From the NCBI RefSeq assembly GCF_000013165.1, contig NC_007798.1:620001-684000 (forward strand): a stretch of DNA of 64,000 nucleotides, written 5' to 3'. Positions within the stretch are counted from its first letter, which is position 1. Every line of letters starts with the position of its first letter. The position numbers were made by a program, and so were the translations under genes. Source of the stretch: Neorickettsia sennetsu str. Miyayama (GTDB lineage Bacteria > Pseudomonadota > Alphaproteobacteria > Rickettsiales > Anaplasmataceae). Under the pieces are notes generated by a model. The model saw only the letters and a program-made list of their open reading frames with translations. It was not told the origin of the DNA and ran no database searches. Shown piece after piece: positions 32,516 through 41,527 of this stretch.

Positions 32516-33439
32516 TTACTTATTTGTGTATTTAACAACGTGTATATTTTCCCGCAACTTTAGAGAGAGCTCTTTTAACGCTTCCGTAATCTTCTTTGAG
32601 TAGACAAACTTGATTAATCGTCCACGTAAGTGATCAGAGTCCAGAGAAAGATTAAGTATAATACGATCGTCCCTTCTTACTTCTATATCGTGCCCTATGA
32701 GAAACAAATCCCTGCGATCCTTTGCTTTCAACTCAGAAAGTCTCCCAGAATAAAGAGTCTGGTACATACCAACAACATCCGACTTAGGTGAAACTAAACC
32801 TTTGTATTCAACTGAGAGAACAAAATCATTTTCCTTATCGAGAACTTGGAAACGACTCCCATCTACTTCTTCGGAGATCTTGCCTACAGCAAGCCGAGAA
32901 ACTGCGGTCCTAATATTAGGCTGCAATCCATCAAGTCCTAACCAGCCAAGCTCCTCCGTAGACCCATTACTGTTAATCCTCTTCAGTTTGAAGGTATTCT
33001 TTTTTTTGAGTAACTCACGCTTGATTGCATCAAAATCACTATCATCAATGCGCACTCTAGGTCTGATGATTTGGTCAACAACTTCGGAGAGAAAGACCTG
33101 CTTTTTCAGATATTCTTCAAACAACGCCATATGCGCCCCATGATTGATTCCTAACGCTCGAAGGTGCTTGAGTGCTGCGTCATATTTTTGATCAGAAAAG
33201 GGAAGTCCAACCCTTTTTGCGTACTGGTAACACACTTCCAAGTCTATCATCTGCTCTAAGACTGCAGAATAAGAGAGGTCAGACTTTTCTCCAAGCATTA
33301 CAACAAAGTTTTGATAGTTGCGCACATCTTGATTCGAGATTATCACATCCCCAACCATAGCAGCAGTTTTAACTTCAATGGAGTAAGATGGCAAAGACAA
33401 AAAAGAAAGAAGAAAAACAACGCAGATAACTCTAAACAT
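32516..33439 (-). CDS. SurA-like periplasmic chaperone / peptidyl-prolyl isomerase
   Basis: The protein has a signal peptide (VICVVFLLSFLSLPSYS) and then a SurA N-terminal domain (about residues 20-150: VKTAAMVGDVIISNQDVRNY, LEQMIDLEVCYQYAKRVGL). A degenerate parvulin-like segment follows (LGWLGLDGLQPNIRTAVSRL, GKISEEV). SurA helps outer-membrane proteins fold. At about 307 residues it is shorter than E. coli SurA, which has two parvulin domains. The ATG at 33439 overlaps the eno stop as TGATG, which implies translational coupling. Confidence 0.7.
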   Translation of the reverse strand: MFRVICVVFLLSFLSLPSYSIEVKTAAMVGDVIISNQDVRNYQNFVVMLGEKSDLSYSAVLEQMIDLEVCYQYAKRVGLPFSDQKYDAALKHLRALGINHGAHMALFEEYLKKQVFLSEVVDQIIRPRVRIDDSDFDAIKRELLKKKNTFKLKRINSNGSTEELGWLGLDGLQPNIRTAVSRLAVGKISEEVDGSRFQVLDKENDFVLSVEYKGLVSPKSDVVGMYQTLYSGRLSELKAKDRRDLFLIGHDIEVRRDDRIILNLSLDSDHLRGRLIKFVYSKKITEALKELSLKLRENIHVVKYTNK

Positions 33440-34680
33440 CACACAAATACCTCCTCCAAACGAAGTACCTCATTGTACTTAGCAACTCTCTCTGAGCGAC
33501 TTAAAGAACCAGCCTTGAGAAAAGCACCTCCACAAGCAACAGCTAGATGTGCTATTGATAGATCCTCGGTCTCTCCTGAACGGTGTGAAATGACCACTTT
33601 ATATCCAGCTTTTCTAGCCAGTTTTATGCTCTCAATCGTCTCTGTAACGGTACCAACTTGGTTAATTTTCACAAGCACCGCATTGGCAACACCAGTTTTT
33701 ATTCCCTTTTTTATTATCTTAGGATTGGTAACAAAAATATCATCCCCGACTATGTGAATTTTATCAGAAAGCTTTCTCGTCATTACCTGCCAGGACTCCC
33801 AATCACTCTCGTACAGCGGGTCCTCGATAGAAACAATATCGTACTTTTCTATGATCGCAGCATAGAAATCGACCATTTCGTTAACATTCAACAATTTTCC
33901 ATCGATACTATATTTTCCATCTTTATAAAAAGTCGAAGAAGCTGCATCAAGAGCTATTTTAACGCTCTCTTTACTATCACCAATGGCCTCAGAGAGAAGT
34001 CCAAGCGTCTCTTCAGTAGAAGAAAGATCAGGCGCGAAACCACCCTCGTCACCAACATTCGTACTCTTCCCATATTGTTTTAGAAGCCCCTTCAAACGGT
34101 GAAAGACGTCTGCTGCCTTCTCCATACTTTCTCTAAAGGAACGACGTCCAACCGGGCAAATCATGAACTCTTGGATTGCCAACCGATTATCGGCATGCAC
34201 GCCACCATTTATGACATTTAACATCGGAACAGGAGGAACATATACAAAATCGTCACCCTCGCTGGTGAGTAAGTTATGAAAAACAATACACAAAGGAACG
34301 CCCCTAACACTTGCATTTGCCTTCGCAACTGCAAGAGAAACAGCCACGATTGCATTAGCTCCAAGCACAGACTTATTTGTCGTACCGTCTAATTGAATCA
34401 AAAGAGAATCTATTTCGGCTTGAGCAGCGACACTCTTCCCCATAAGGGCCGGAGCGATAATCGTGTGGACATTTTCTACAGCACGCAAGACACCTCTCCC
34501 AGACAGACGCGCTTTATCGCCATCGAGCAATTCACAGGCCTCTAGAACTCCTTTTGATGCACCAGAAGGTGCTATTGCGCACCCGACTCTACCGCAACTA
34601 GTTGTAACTTCAACCTCGATTGTAGGCCACCCCCTACTATTGAAAATCTCACGGGCTTTTACTTTTTGTATTTGCTGCAT
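33439..34680 (-). CDS. eno: Enolase
   Basis: Enolase interconverts 2-phosphoglycerate and phosphoenolpyruvate. The N-terminal AREIFNSRGWPTIEVEV is followed by the second-domain signatures GDEGGFAP, DAASSTFY and EDPLYESDWESW. The loop VGDDIFVTNP and the catalytic SHRSGETED come later, all in order. At 413 residues it is slightly short of the usual 425-430, the loss being mostly at the C-terminus. It is divergent from ppa and followed at once by the surA-like gene. Confidence 0.96.
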   Translation of the reverse strand: MQQIQKVKAREIFNSRGWPTIEVEVTTSCGRVGCAIAPSGASKGVLEACELLDGDKARLSGRGVLRAVENVHTIIAPALMGKSVAAQAEIDSLLIQLDGTTNKSVLGANAIVAVSLAVAKANASVRGVPLCIVFHNLLTSEGDDFVYVPPVPMLNVINGGVHADNRLAIQEFMICPVGRRSFRESMEKAADVFHRLKGLLKQYGKSTNVGDEGGFAPDLSSTEETLGLLSEAIGDSKESVKIALDAASSTFYKDGKYSIDGKLLNVNEMVDFYAAIIEKYDIVSIEDPLYESDWESWQVMTRKLSDKIHIVGDDIFVTNPKIIKKGIKTGVANAVLVKINQVGTVTETIESIKLARKAGYKVVISHRSGETEDLSIAHLAVACGGAFLKAGSLSRSERVAKYNEVLRLEEVFV

Positions 34681-34759
34681 AAGTTAACGGGATACAGAAA
34701 CGCTTGTTTGTTCTCAGTACTTCTGCTAAACATTCATTCTAGCAATTCGTGAGAAGGAT

Positions 34760-35278
34760 ATGAAGCATTATAGCTGTATCAGACAACCAGAAAATTTCCC
34801 TCTGGAAGCAAACGTGGTTGTTGAAATTTCAGCTGGAAGTAGTGGTGTAAAATACGAGATCAATGATGATGGACTCGTTTGTGTCGATCGGTTTATTGCC
34901 GTAAGCATGCATTATCCCTGCAATTATGCTTTCATTCCGAATACTCTAGGAGGAGACGGGGATCCTCTTGACGCATTGGTAGTCACCAGGTCACCTTTGA
35001 TGCCAGGATCATTAATCCGTGTAAAGGTGATAGGGGCATTTGTAATGCGTGACGAAAAAGGAGAGGACGAAAAATTACTCACCGTGCCGATATCGAAAAT
35101 CGATCCGTACTATACCAACTTCAATGAACCGGGAGATTTTCCCAGTATCTTCCTTGAGCAGATCGAGCATTTCTTTCGGCATTACAAAGATCTTGAGAAG
35201 GATAAATTTGTCGAGGTCGTAGGTTGGACTAACTCTGAAGCTACACGTAGGGCTATCACTAAGCTCCTTAAGACTTAA
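34760..35278 (+). CDS. ppa: Inorganic pyrophosphatase, family I
   Basis: The 172-residue protein carries the family I signature (GGDGDPLDALVVT near residue 66), with the metal-binding aspartates, and the active-site YEIN and HYPCNYAFIP segments. It hydrolyses pyrophosphate made by biosynthetic reactions. The gene is divergent from eno; an inverted repeat ending in Ts (35353-35406) follows the stop. Confidence 0.95.
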   Translation: MKHYSCIRQPENFPLEANVVVEISAGSSGVKYEINDDGLVCVDRFIAVSMHYPCNYAFIPNTLGGDGDPLDALVVTRSPLMPGSLIRVKVIGAFVMRDEKGEDEKLLTVPISKIDPYYTNFNEPGDFPSIFLEQIEHFFRHYKDLEKDKFVEVVGWTNSEATRRAITKLLKT

Positions 35279-35352
35279 ACACATACCGGTACTAGGCACG
35301 CTCCATATCCAAATCTCATTACCTGAGATTATGCGTACTAATTTTCGTCACG

Positions 35353-35406
35353 AAAAAGAGGAGTCATTGAGATGCTTATGGAAGTGCGCAATCTCCTCCT
35401 TTTATT
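35353..35406 (+). terminator. Terminator-like hairpin downstream of ppa
   Basis: AAAAxGAGGAG pairs with CTCCTCxTTTT, with an inner ATTG/CAAT segment, giving a stem of about 14 pairs that ends in a T-run. It lies about 75 bases after the ppa stop and could also work for minus-strand transcripts, because the arms are A- and T-rich on both sides. Confidence 0.65.
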
Positions 35407-35544
35407 CTTATACCAAAGAGATACGAATGCTTTAATTAAACACTCAAGCCCCATGTAAATATTATCGACGTTAACAATGCACCACTGGTAACAATTTCCA
35501 CATCACTTTCCCAGAAAGAAAACTGTAACCAGGCACCTTAGAAT

Positions 35545-36363
35545 TTAAAAACGCACTATCTCACTCGCTTTAAGAGATCGTAAAAAAGGCAAGTAACTAG
35601 GATTATCCTTTTCATTTCTTTCGAGATAACGCATCAACTCATGTAGGTTTCTTGCGTAACTCTCCTCTGAAACTGTCCCCTGGTGCCTGAGTACAGTTAA
35701 GTAGATCAAGTAAGTATTCAAAACATCTATCTCACAATAATTTCTAATTTCTGTGATTCTTCCAGCATCGTACATGTGCGCAACCTGTGCACCATCGATA
35801 CCAAGTTTTCCGGGCAATCCAAGTACTGCACAGACTTCACTCATCTTGACCCTTGCTGAAACTCCATACTCAGAAAGCAAATCAATCAGGTCGGTGTGCC
35901 AGTTCGCGCTGTACTTGTTATTATAACTGTTCCACTTATCACCGGAATGATAAAAATTACGGGCAACGACACCGTAACGCATCGCACGGTACTTTAAGAC
36001 AGGGAGATCGAAAGTCCTACCATTGAAAGAAACAAGCCTAGGTAGTGACTTACATACATGATCAAAAAAGAACTGTACTAGTTCTTTTTCGCTGTAGCAC
36101 TGAATATCTCCAGAAGCAATTTTTTTTAGCTGAAAGAACTCACAATCATTTTTACAAGTCAGCGTCGCTTTAAGCAGCGATATTACAATAACCTTGTGAA
36201 AGGGCTGCCTGAGAAACGGGTTCTTACCATCTGTAATGTCCAAATGATAATCTTCCATAGCCTTTCGCATTACGGCAACATCTTTACCTTTAAAACCCGT
36301 AAGTACCTCACATAGGCCCGTATCAGGAATGGTTTCTATATCGAAGACAACTATGGAATCCAT
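35545..36363 (-). CDS. Predicted 3'-5' exonuclease related to the PolB exonuclease domain
   Basis: The protein opens with the first DEDD motif, VVFDIETIPDT. The second motif is in LVSFNGRTFDLPVLKYRAM (about residues 130-150), and an aspartate near EIDVLNTYLIY completes the set. This matches the predicted PolB-like exonuclease family of bacteria. The longer frame begins at a TTG (36405), but the ATG at 36363 places the first catalytic strand at the N-terminus, so I prefer it. The role in the cell, probably DNA repair, is inferred. Confidence 0.8.
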   Translation of the reverse strand: MDSIVVFDIETIPDTGLCEVLTGFKGKDVAVMRKAMEDYHLDITDGKNPFLRQPFHKVIVISLLKATLTCKNDCEFFQLKKIASGDIQCYSEKELVQFFFDHVCKSLPRLVSFNGRTFDLPVLKYRAMRYGVVARNFYHSGDKWNSYNNKYSANWHTDLIDLLSEYGVSARVKMSEVCAVLGLPGKLGIDGAQVAHMYDAGRITEIRNYCEIDVLNTYLIYLTVLRHQGTVSEESYARNLHELMRYLERNEKDNPSYLPFLRSLKASEIVRF

Positions 36364-36476
36364 ATCATTCAAACCAAGCAATTCTCCCTGAGAAGCACAC
36401 CCCAACCAACTATTCCTGAGTAGACCACAATTTCCAAAAAGGATAATTTACACACAGACATTTATCGATGGAAAAC

Positions 36477-37706
36477 TCATTTGAGAGAGTTACGCAACTT
36501 CTTAAGAACAACGTCTTTACCAAAGATTTGCATAATTTCCACCACCGAAGGGGAGTGTTCTTGCCCTATTAAGGCCATTCTCAGATTCGTATAGACCTCT
36601 TTAGCAGAAAACCCAGAAAGAGAAATGTACTCTTTCAAAATTTGCTGTAAACTAGGACCCCAATCGGTATTTTCCAGTAGTTTTAGTACCTCCTGCAGCA
36701 AGAGCCTATCTACCTCTAGACACGAATCAGTACACCAACAAAACTGAAGATTATCTTTCAATTCAACAATTGAGGAACACTTTTTTCTAAACAGTTCAAC
36801 AAATGCAATGAACGCACTATAAGAAACTATTATTTTTTCTTCAACAAGACTCCGAACCTCTGAGGCTATCCTCTCAAGTGGTAATCCACTGATATAATAA
36901 GAATTAAGGCTGTAAAGCTTTTCACGGTCAAAGCGAGCAGGAGATTTGCCAACTGCTGTGATATCGAAAAGGTCTATAGCCTCCTGTATGGAGAATATTT
37001 CTTTATCACCATGACTCCATCCTAGCCTAAGCAAATAATTGAACATCGCTTCAGGAAGTATACCTGCAGTTCTATAATCTATTACGTCGACAGCACCGTC
37101 CCTCTTTGAGAGCTTAGCACCATGTGTATTGTGTATTAGCGGTATATGAGCAAAGTCCGGTAAAGACCAACCCATGCCTTCATATATTAGTTTTTGGGCA
37201 AAAGTATTCGTAATATGATCAGAACCCCTTATTATGTGAGTTATACCCATATCATGATCATCGACAACCACTGCAAGCATATAGGTTGGGCTCCCATCTG
37301 ACCTGAGAATCACGACATCATTGATGCTATCACCATCAGCTGAAATCTCGCCTAAAATCAAATCGGAAAATTTTACTGTCTCATCGTGATTTACTTTAAG
37401 GCGCACTGCACCATTATCGTGATAAGCCTTACCCCGGTTCAAAAGCTCAAGTGCAACTTCTCTATGCCTATTAACATTGACAGATTGGTACACAAGCTCA
37501 TCATAAGAAAGCGAAAGCCATTTAAGAGCCTGCAGAATTGACTCAAGATAAGCCGTATTCGACCTAGCTAAATCAGTATCCTCAATTCTAAGAAGGAACT
37601 TACCACCATGCCTTCTAGCATAGAGAAAATTAAATATGGCAGTCCTGAGACCACCAATGTGCAAATTACCTGTCGGAGATGGCGCAAACCTTGTAACAAC
37701 GTCCAT
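36477..37706 (-). CDS. gltX: Glutamyl-tRNA synthetase, compact form
   Basis: The class I signature RFAPSPTGNLHIGGLRTA (HIGH motif) is at residues 6-23 and KLSKR at 198-202. The enzyme charges tRNA-Glu. At 409 residues it is some 60 short. In relatives an approximately 40-residue connecting segment rich in cysteines (CYC...) sits after AYRC; here RGKAYHDNGA runs straight into VRLKV. The compact form was probably selected during reduction. A second GltX is common in Rickettsiales but none is in this window. Confidence 0.9.
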   Translation of the reverse strand: MDVVTRFAPSPTGNLHIGGLRTAIFNFLYARRHGGKFLLRIEDTDLARSNTAYLESILQALKWLSLSYDELVYQSVNVNRHREVALELLNRGKAYHDNGAVRLKVNHDETVKFSDLILGEISADGDSINDVVILRSDGSPTYMLAVVVDDHDMGITHIIRGSDHITNTFAQKLIYEGMGWSLPDFAHIPLIHNTHGAKLSKRDGAVDVIDYRTAGILPEAMFNYLLRLGWSHGDKEIFSIQEAIDLFDITAVGKSPARFDREKLYSLNSYYISGLPLERIASEVRSLVEEKIIVSYSAFIAFVELFRKKCSSIVELKDNLQFCWCTDSCLEVDRLLLQEVLKLLENTDWGPSLQQILKEYISLSGFSAKEVYTNLRMALIGQEHSPSVVEIMQIFGKDVVLKKLRNSLK

Positions 37707-37801
37707 TCACGAAATATGTTAAATCACCCTGAAAACATTAACACTCGACCTACCACTAGACAAGGTAAAGACTCATGGACCCCCCACTATGATAGTAAGT
37801 C

Positions 37802-38359
37802 CTACCTGGCTTGAAGAAACTCACGAACATTGCTTGTATGCCTTATAAAAATAAGCACTGTTCCAGCGAGTATCGGCAAAAATACGTAGAGCTCTAACAA
37901 GGCATAAGAATACACAGCACCAATAAAACAGGCAATCAAAGAGGAAATAAAGGGCTGCCTAAACAAAACAAAAAAGATTCCCCATGTGCATACAGCAACA
38001 ATGAAAACTGGCAGGACCAAAACAAAGTAAACACCCATCATTGGTGCAACTCCCTTACCACCCTTAAATGCCATGTAAACAGAAAAAACATGCGCAAAAA
38101 CCGCAACAAAACCCACTGTCGATGCGAATACATCACTGCAACACTGCACTGCCAAAAAAACTGGGGCTGCTGCTTTCAAAAAGTCCAGCATAAAGACAAC
38201 AGAACCAAAACCTAACCCCATAACTCGGGTCATATTTGTCGCACCAATGTTACCTGATCCCCTAGTACAGATATCAACTCCAAAACAAGCAGATATACAC
38301 CGACCAAAAGGGATCGCTGCAATAACGTAAACGAAAATTATAAAGGCAAGGCGGTTCAT
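37802..38359 (-). CDS. plsY: Acyl-phosphate glycerol-3-phosphate acyltransferase PlsY
   Basis: PlsY transfers an acyl group from acyl phosphate to glycerol-3-phosphate, the first step of phospholipid synthesis. The conserved motifs are present: RGSGNIGATNMTRVMG near residue 35 and FKGGKGVAPMMG near 98. The third motif lies near the end and is weaker (IFIRHTSNVREFL). There are about five membrane helices. The ATG at 38359 begins just before the first helix; a start at 38383 adds eight residues. Confidence 0.92.
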   Translation of the reverse strand: MNRLAFIIFVYVIAAIPFGRCISACFGVDICTRGSGNIGATNMTRVMGLGFGSVVFMLDFLKAAAPVFLAVQCCSDVFASTVGFVAVFAHVFSVYMAFKGGKGVAPMMGVYFVLVLPVFIVAVCTWGIFFVLFRQPFISSLIACFIGAVYSYALLELYVFLPILAGTVLIFIRHTSNVREFLQAR

Positions 38360-38570
38360 TTCGAAAGCGGAAGCCATAGCCACTCATTCTAACGCAGTCA
38401 AAACTGACATTGAACCCCCTCTCCCATGAAGTGTGAAAGCTTACAAGCAGCGGAAACGCGCAAGTACTATAAAAATCACTAAACCAACCTACTAGGCTAA
38501 TACTTGTTCCTGTCTTGGTATGTAGAAAGAAAAATAACAGCAAGATGTAGATCTTGGAAAGTACGCAATC

Positions 38571-40517
38571 TCATACCATGTTTTCTTCGTTCTCTTCGTC
38601 CGTGTCATCTAAAAAATCGGACAGATCCTCTTCTTCATCTAGATCCTCAAAGTCTCCATCTTCATAATCGGAATCATCCAAAAGAGACTCGTCTTCAAGA
38701 AGCGCTTGATCTTCATCTATAGCCAATGGAGCATTCTCTTCTAATTCCTTAGCCTCCCTTTCCTTACGCATCTTTTCTTCAAATTTTTTGGGATCAAATG
38801 GTTCCTGGGTCGGGATAGAAATAGGATCGAGGATTTTTTTCGTGAAAAAACTATCTTCGAAATACCGTATCTTTTTTGATTTGATAGGATAAGTAGATTC
38901 AATCAATAGGATCTGCTGGTCACGCGGCAACATTATCACCTCCTGAGGCAACAGAAGCGCACGCTGAGTCTCGGAAATATGCAGCGACCTCGATGCAGGA
39001 TTCAAGTCAAGAAACTTCGGTTTGTTAAGCGATTCCTGTGCAACTGTCTTATTACCAACCAACTGCGAAATTAAATTTGCCGTTTCTATGTTGTTTGCAG
39101 CAAAAGTAATTCTGTAGGTAGAGTTCGAGAGAAAAGAGTTCATCCCTGCTTCCTCGTAGATACCTTTTAGCTGCTCTGTATCTTGGATGATAAGAAACAG
39201 ACGTACGTTATATCCACGAAAATATGCAATACCAGTTTTAAACTGCTCCATCTCACCAAGGGTAGGAAACTCGTCCATCATAAACAAAACACCATATGGT
39301 TCGTCTTTTTGTGGAAGATGCCTACACAAAAACTCTGTTGCTTGTTGATAAAAAACCTGCATAAGCGGCTGTAATCTCGTCAAGTTGTCTGGTGTGAGGC
39401 CCACATACACCGTCGTAAGTTCTCTTTTGAACTTCATAAAATTAAAGTCACTAGTAGCCGTCGTGGTATCAATAAGTGGGTTTGCCCATAATTCGAGCGA
39501 GGAGTTCATTGTCGATATCACACCAGATCTTTCTTTGTCTGCCTTTTGAAGAAAAGCAGCAATGTTCATATAGGCAACTGGGTGAATCTTTTTACCCATT
39601 GTATCTAACGCAACAGCGAGACTATACGTAACATCATCGCTTCTCATCACCCTTACCACCTCTCCAAAGGACTTTACCTTTTCTGGTACCGCAAGAATGT
39701 ACAGTACTACCCCCAGAAAAAGACTTCGGGCTTCATTGACCCAGAAATCTTGTTCGGGCATTAGGAGGTTAGCGATTTTCTGAACATCATCTACCATCTG
39801 CCCCGGCTTTGAACTAACCCAATCCAACGGATTATAGCAGTGACTTTTACCATCTGGATCAGCTGGACTCCAACAATAGACCTTCTGACCCATCTTTTTC
39901 CTATAACCGCTAGTTAAGGTGAAGTTCTCAAGTTTGATATCGTGAACAACAACAGAATCTTCCCAGAAGAGAAGATTTGGGATAACAAACCCAACACCCT
40001 TCCCAGAACCAGTTGGAGCGAACAGTAAAGCGTGTTGAAACCCCCCTGCAATGAGGAAACCTTTCTTATCTTTACCAAGCAGTATCCCTTTACGACTTCT
40101 AAGCCCGATTTTCCTTATTTCCCTTTCTGTTGCCCACCTTGCATCACCGTGCACAGATTCTTTCTTCTTGAATGGGCGCCACTCCATAATCGGTGCACGG
40201 AGCATATAAAAAACGACTCCGAGTATTCCAAACGGAATGCCTAACGAGACAGCAAGTTTTATCTTTACAGCTGGGGCCCAAGCATCCCAATTATTGAAAA
40301 GATCACTTATATAGACAAAAATTGTAGGCCAAAGACGTGTAGGAAACCCGTCCAAAGATGGTTGCAAATCACGGAAATTGAGGTGTTCTATTCCCCAAAC
40401 TGCAACCACAAAAATAGCCGCTGACATGTAAAGGGCCAAGGCAAAAATGAACGCCAGAAGAAAAAATATCGTTATAATATTCCTAAGCTGTCTCATAACG
40501 CGCTCTGACTCACCCAA
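38571..40517 (-). CDS. virD4: Type IV secretion coupling protein VirD4 with an acidic C-terminal tail
   Basis: VirD4 is the membrane ATPase that presents substrates to the type IV secretion channel. Two or more membrane helices (about 12-45 and 85-108) are followed by Walker A APTGSGKG near 168-175 and the later Walker B LFMMDEFPTLG. The last 56 residues (593-648) contain 29 Asp or Glu and no Lys or Arg, which is unusual. TTG 40517 or ATG 40496 may start the gene. It is the last gene of virB8-9-10-11-D4, 9 bases after virB11. Confidence 0.93.
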   Translation of the reverse strand: MGESERVMRQLRNIITIFFLLAFIFALALYMSAAIFVVAVWGIEHLNFRDLQPSLDGFPTRLWPTIFVYISDLFNNWDAWAPAVKIKLAVSLGIPFGILGVVFYMLRAPIMEWRPFKKKESVHGDARWATEREIRKIGLRSRKGILLGKDKKGFLIAGGFQHALLFAPTGSGKGVGFVIPNLLFWEDSVVVHDIKLENFTLTSGYRKKMGQKVYCWSPADPDGKSHCYNPLDWVSSKPGQMVDDVQKIANLLMPEQDFWVNEARSLFLGVVLYILAVPEKVKSFGEVVRVMRSDDVTYSLAVALDTMGKKIHPVAYMNIAAFLQKADKERSGVISTMNSSLELWANPLIDTTTATSDFNFMKFKRELTTVYVGLTPDNLTRLQPLMQVFYQQATEFLCRHLPQKDEPYGVLFMMDEFPTLGEMEQFKTGIAYFRGYNVRLFLIIQDTEQLKGIYEEAGMNSFLSNSTYRITFAANNIETANLISQLVGNKTVAQESLNKPKFLDLNPASRSLHISETQRALLLPQEVIMLPRDQQILLIESTYPIKSKKIRYFEDSFFTKKILDPISIPTQEPFDPKKFEEKMRKEREAKELEENAPLAIDEDQALLEDESLLDDSDYEDGDFEDLDEEEDLSDFLDDTDEENEENMV

Positions 40518-40526
40518 TGCCCATGC

Positions 40527-41522
40527 TCAACTACCACTCTCAAGCAAATCCTTGGTAAGCAAGATCTCAGAAACAAATCTCTTCCCATGACCCGCTCTTT
40601 TGAGCTGAACAATAACATCTACCACATTCATTATATATTCCTTAATTTGCACAGGAGGAATTCCCAAACCGGCCTGCATTACCATAAGTTTCAGTTGCTC
40701 TATGGCCATCTTTGGGGCATCCGCATGCAAAGTGGAAATCGAGCCCGGATGCCCTGTATTAATAGCCCTAAGAAAACTAAAAGCCTCCGCACCCCTTAAT
40801 TCACCAACTATAATTCTATCAGGACGAAGACGCAGGCACGCCTCTATCAGATCCTGAGTTGTAACATTGGCACGACCCTGTCCACCCTTTGAGGCAACTA
40901 AATGCACCCTATTCGGATGCTTAGACAACACTACCTCCCGAGCATCTTCGACCGTGATAATTCTTTCATAAATCGGTATTTCGCGAAGCAGACTATTAGT
41001 AAAAGTTGTCTTACCAGTCGATGTACCACCGCTGATGATGATGTTCTTTTTCTCTTTTATCGCAAGTTCGAGGAAACTTTTCACATCACCACCCTTCAAG
41101 AGCTCGCGGAGGCGATTATCTATATCAAGTGAAACATCACGACACTTAAGTTTCTCAAATGCGCCCATTGCCTCATAATCACCAAGAGACAATTGTATAC
41201 TGCTAGGTTTCCTTATTGAAATTACAACCGTCCCCGCCTCTGCAACGGGTGGCAAAGCCAACTGGATCCGACATTCATTTGGCAGAGAAGCAGAGAGAAG
41301 TGGAAACTCTCCACTTACATTTTGCTCTGTGGCTTGAGCAACCAATTTCGCAAGTCCTTTAAGGTGTTGAAAGTCAAGCTCAGGAAGTTCAGATCTCATA
41401 ATCTCACCCTTCTTTTCGATCCACACCTCCCCGGGTTTATTGATCGAGATCTCGTTGACATCACTATCCTGAAATAGTGCATCCAAGGGCTCCAGGTATT
41501 TATTCAGGGCTGTGTATTGCAT
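40527..41522 (-). CDS. virB11: Type IV secretion ATPase VirB11
   Basis: VirB11 is a hexameric traffic ATPase on the cytoplasmic face of the secretion channel. The Walker A GGTSTGKTT is at about residues 165-173. The Asp box VEDAREV, the Walker B region RIIVGELRGAEAF and the His box TLHADAP follow in the usual order. Length, 331 residues, is typical. It lies between virB10 and virD4 with very short spacers, so the block is one transcription unit. Confidence 0.96.
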   Translation of the reverse strand: MQYTALNKYLEPLDALFQDSDVNEISINKPGEVWIEKKGEIMRSELPELDFQHLKGLAKLVAQATEQNVSGEFPLLSASLPNECRIQLALPPVAEAGTVVISIRKPSSIQLSLGDYEAMGAFEKLKCRDVSLDIDNRLRELLKGGDVKSFLELAIKEKKNIIISGGTSTGKTTFTNSLLREIPIYERIITVEDAREVVLSKHPNRVHLVASKGGQGRANVTTQDLIEACLRLRPDRIIVGELRGAEAFSFLRAINTGHPGSISTLHADAPKMAIEQLKLMVMQAGLGIPPVQIKEYIMNVVDVIVQLKRAGHGKRFVSEILLTKDLLESGS

Positions 41523-41527
41523 ACGAA

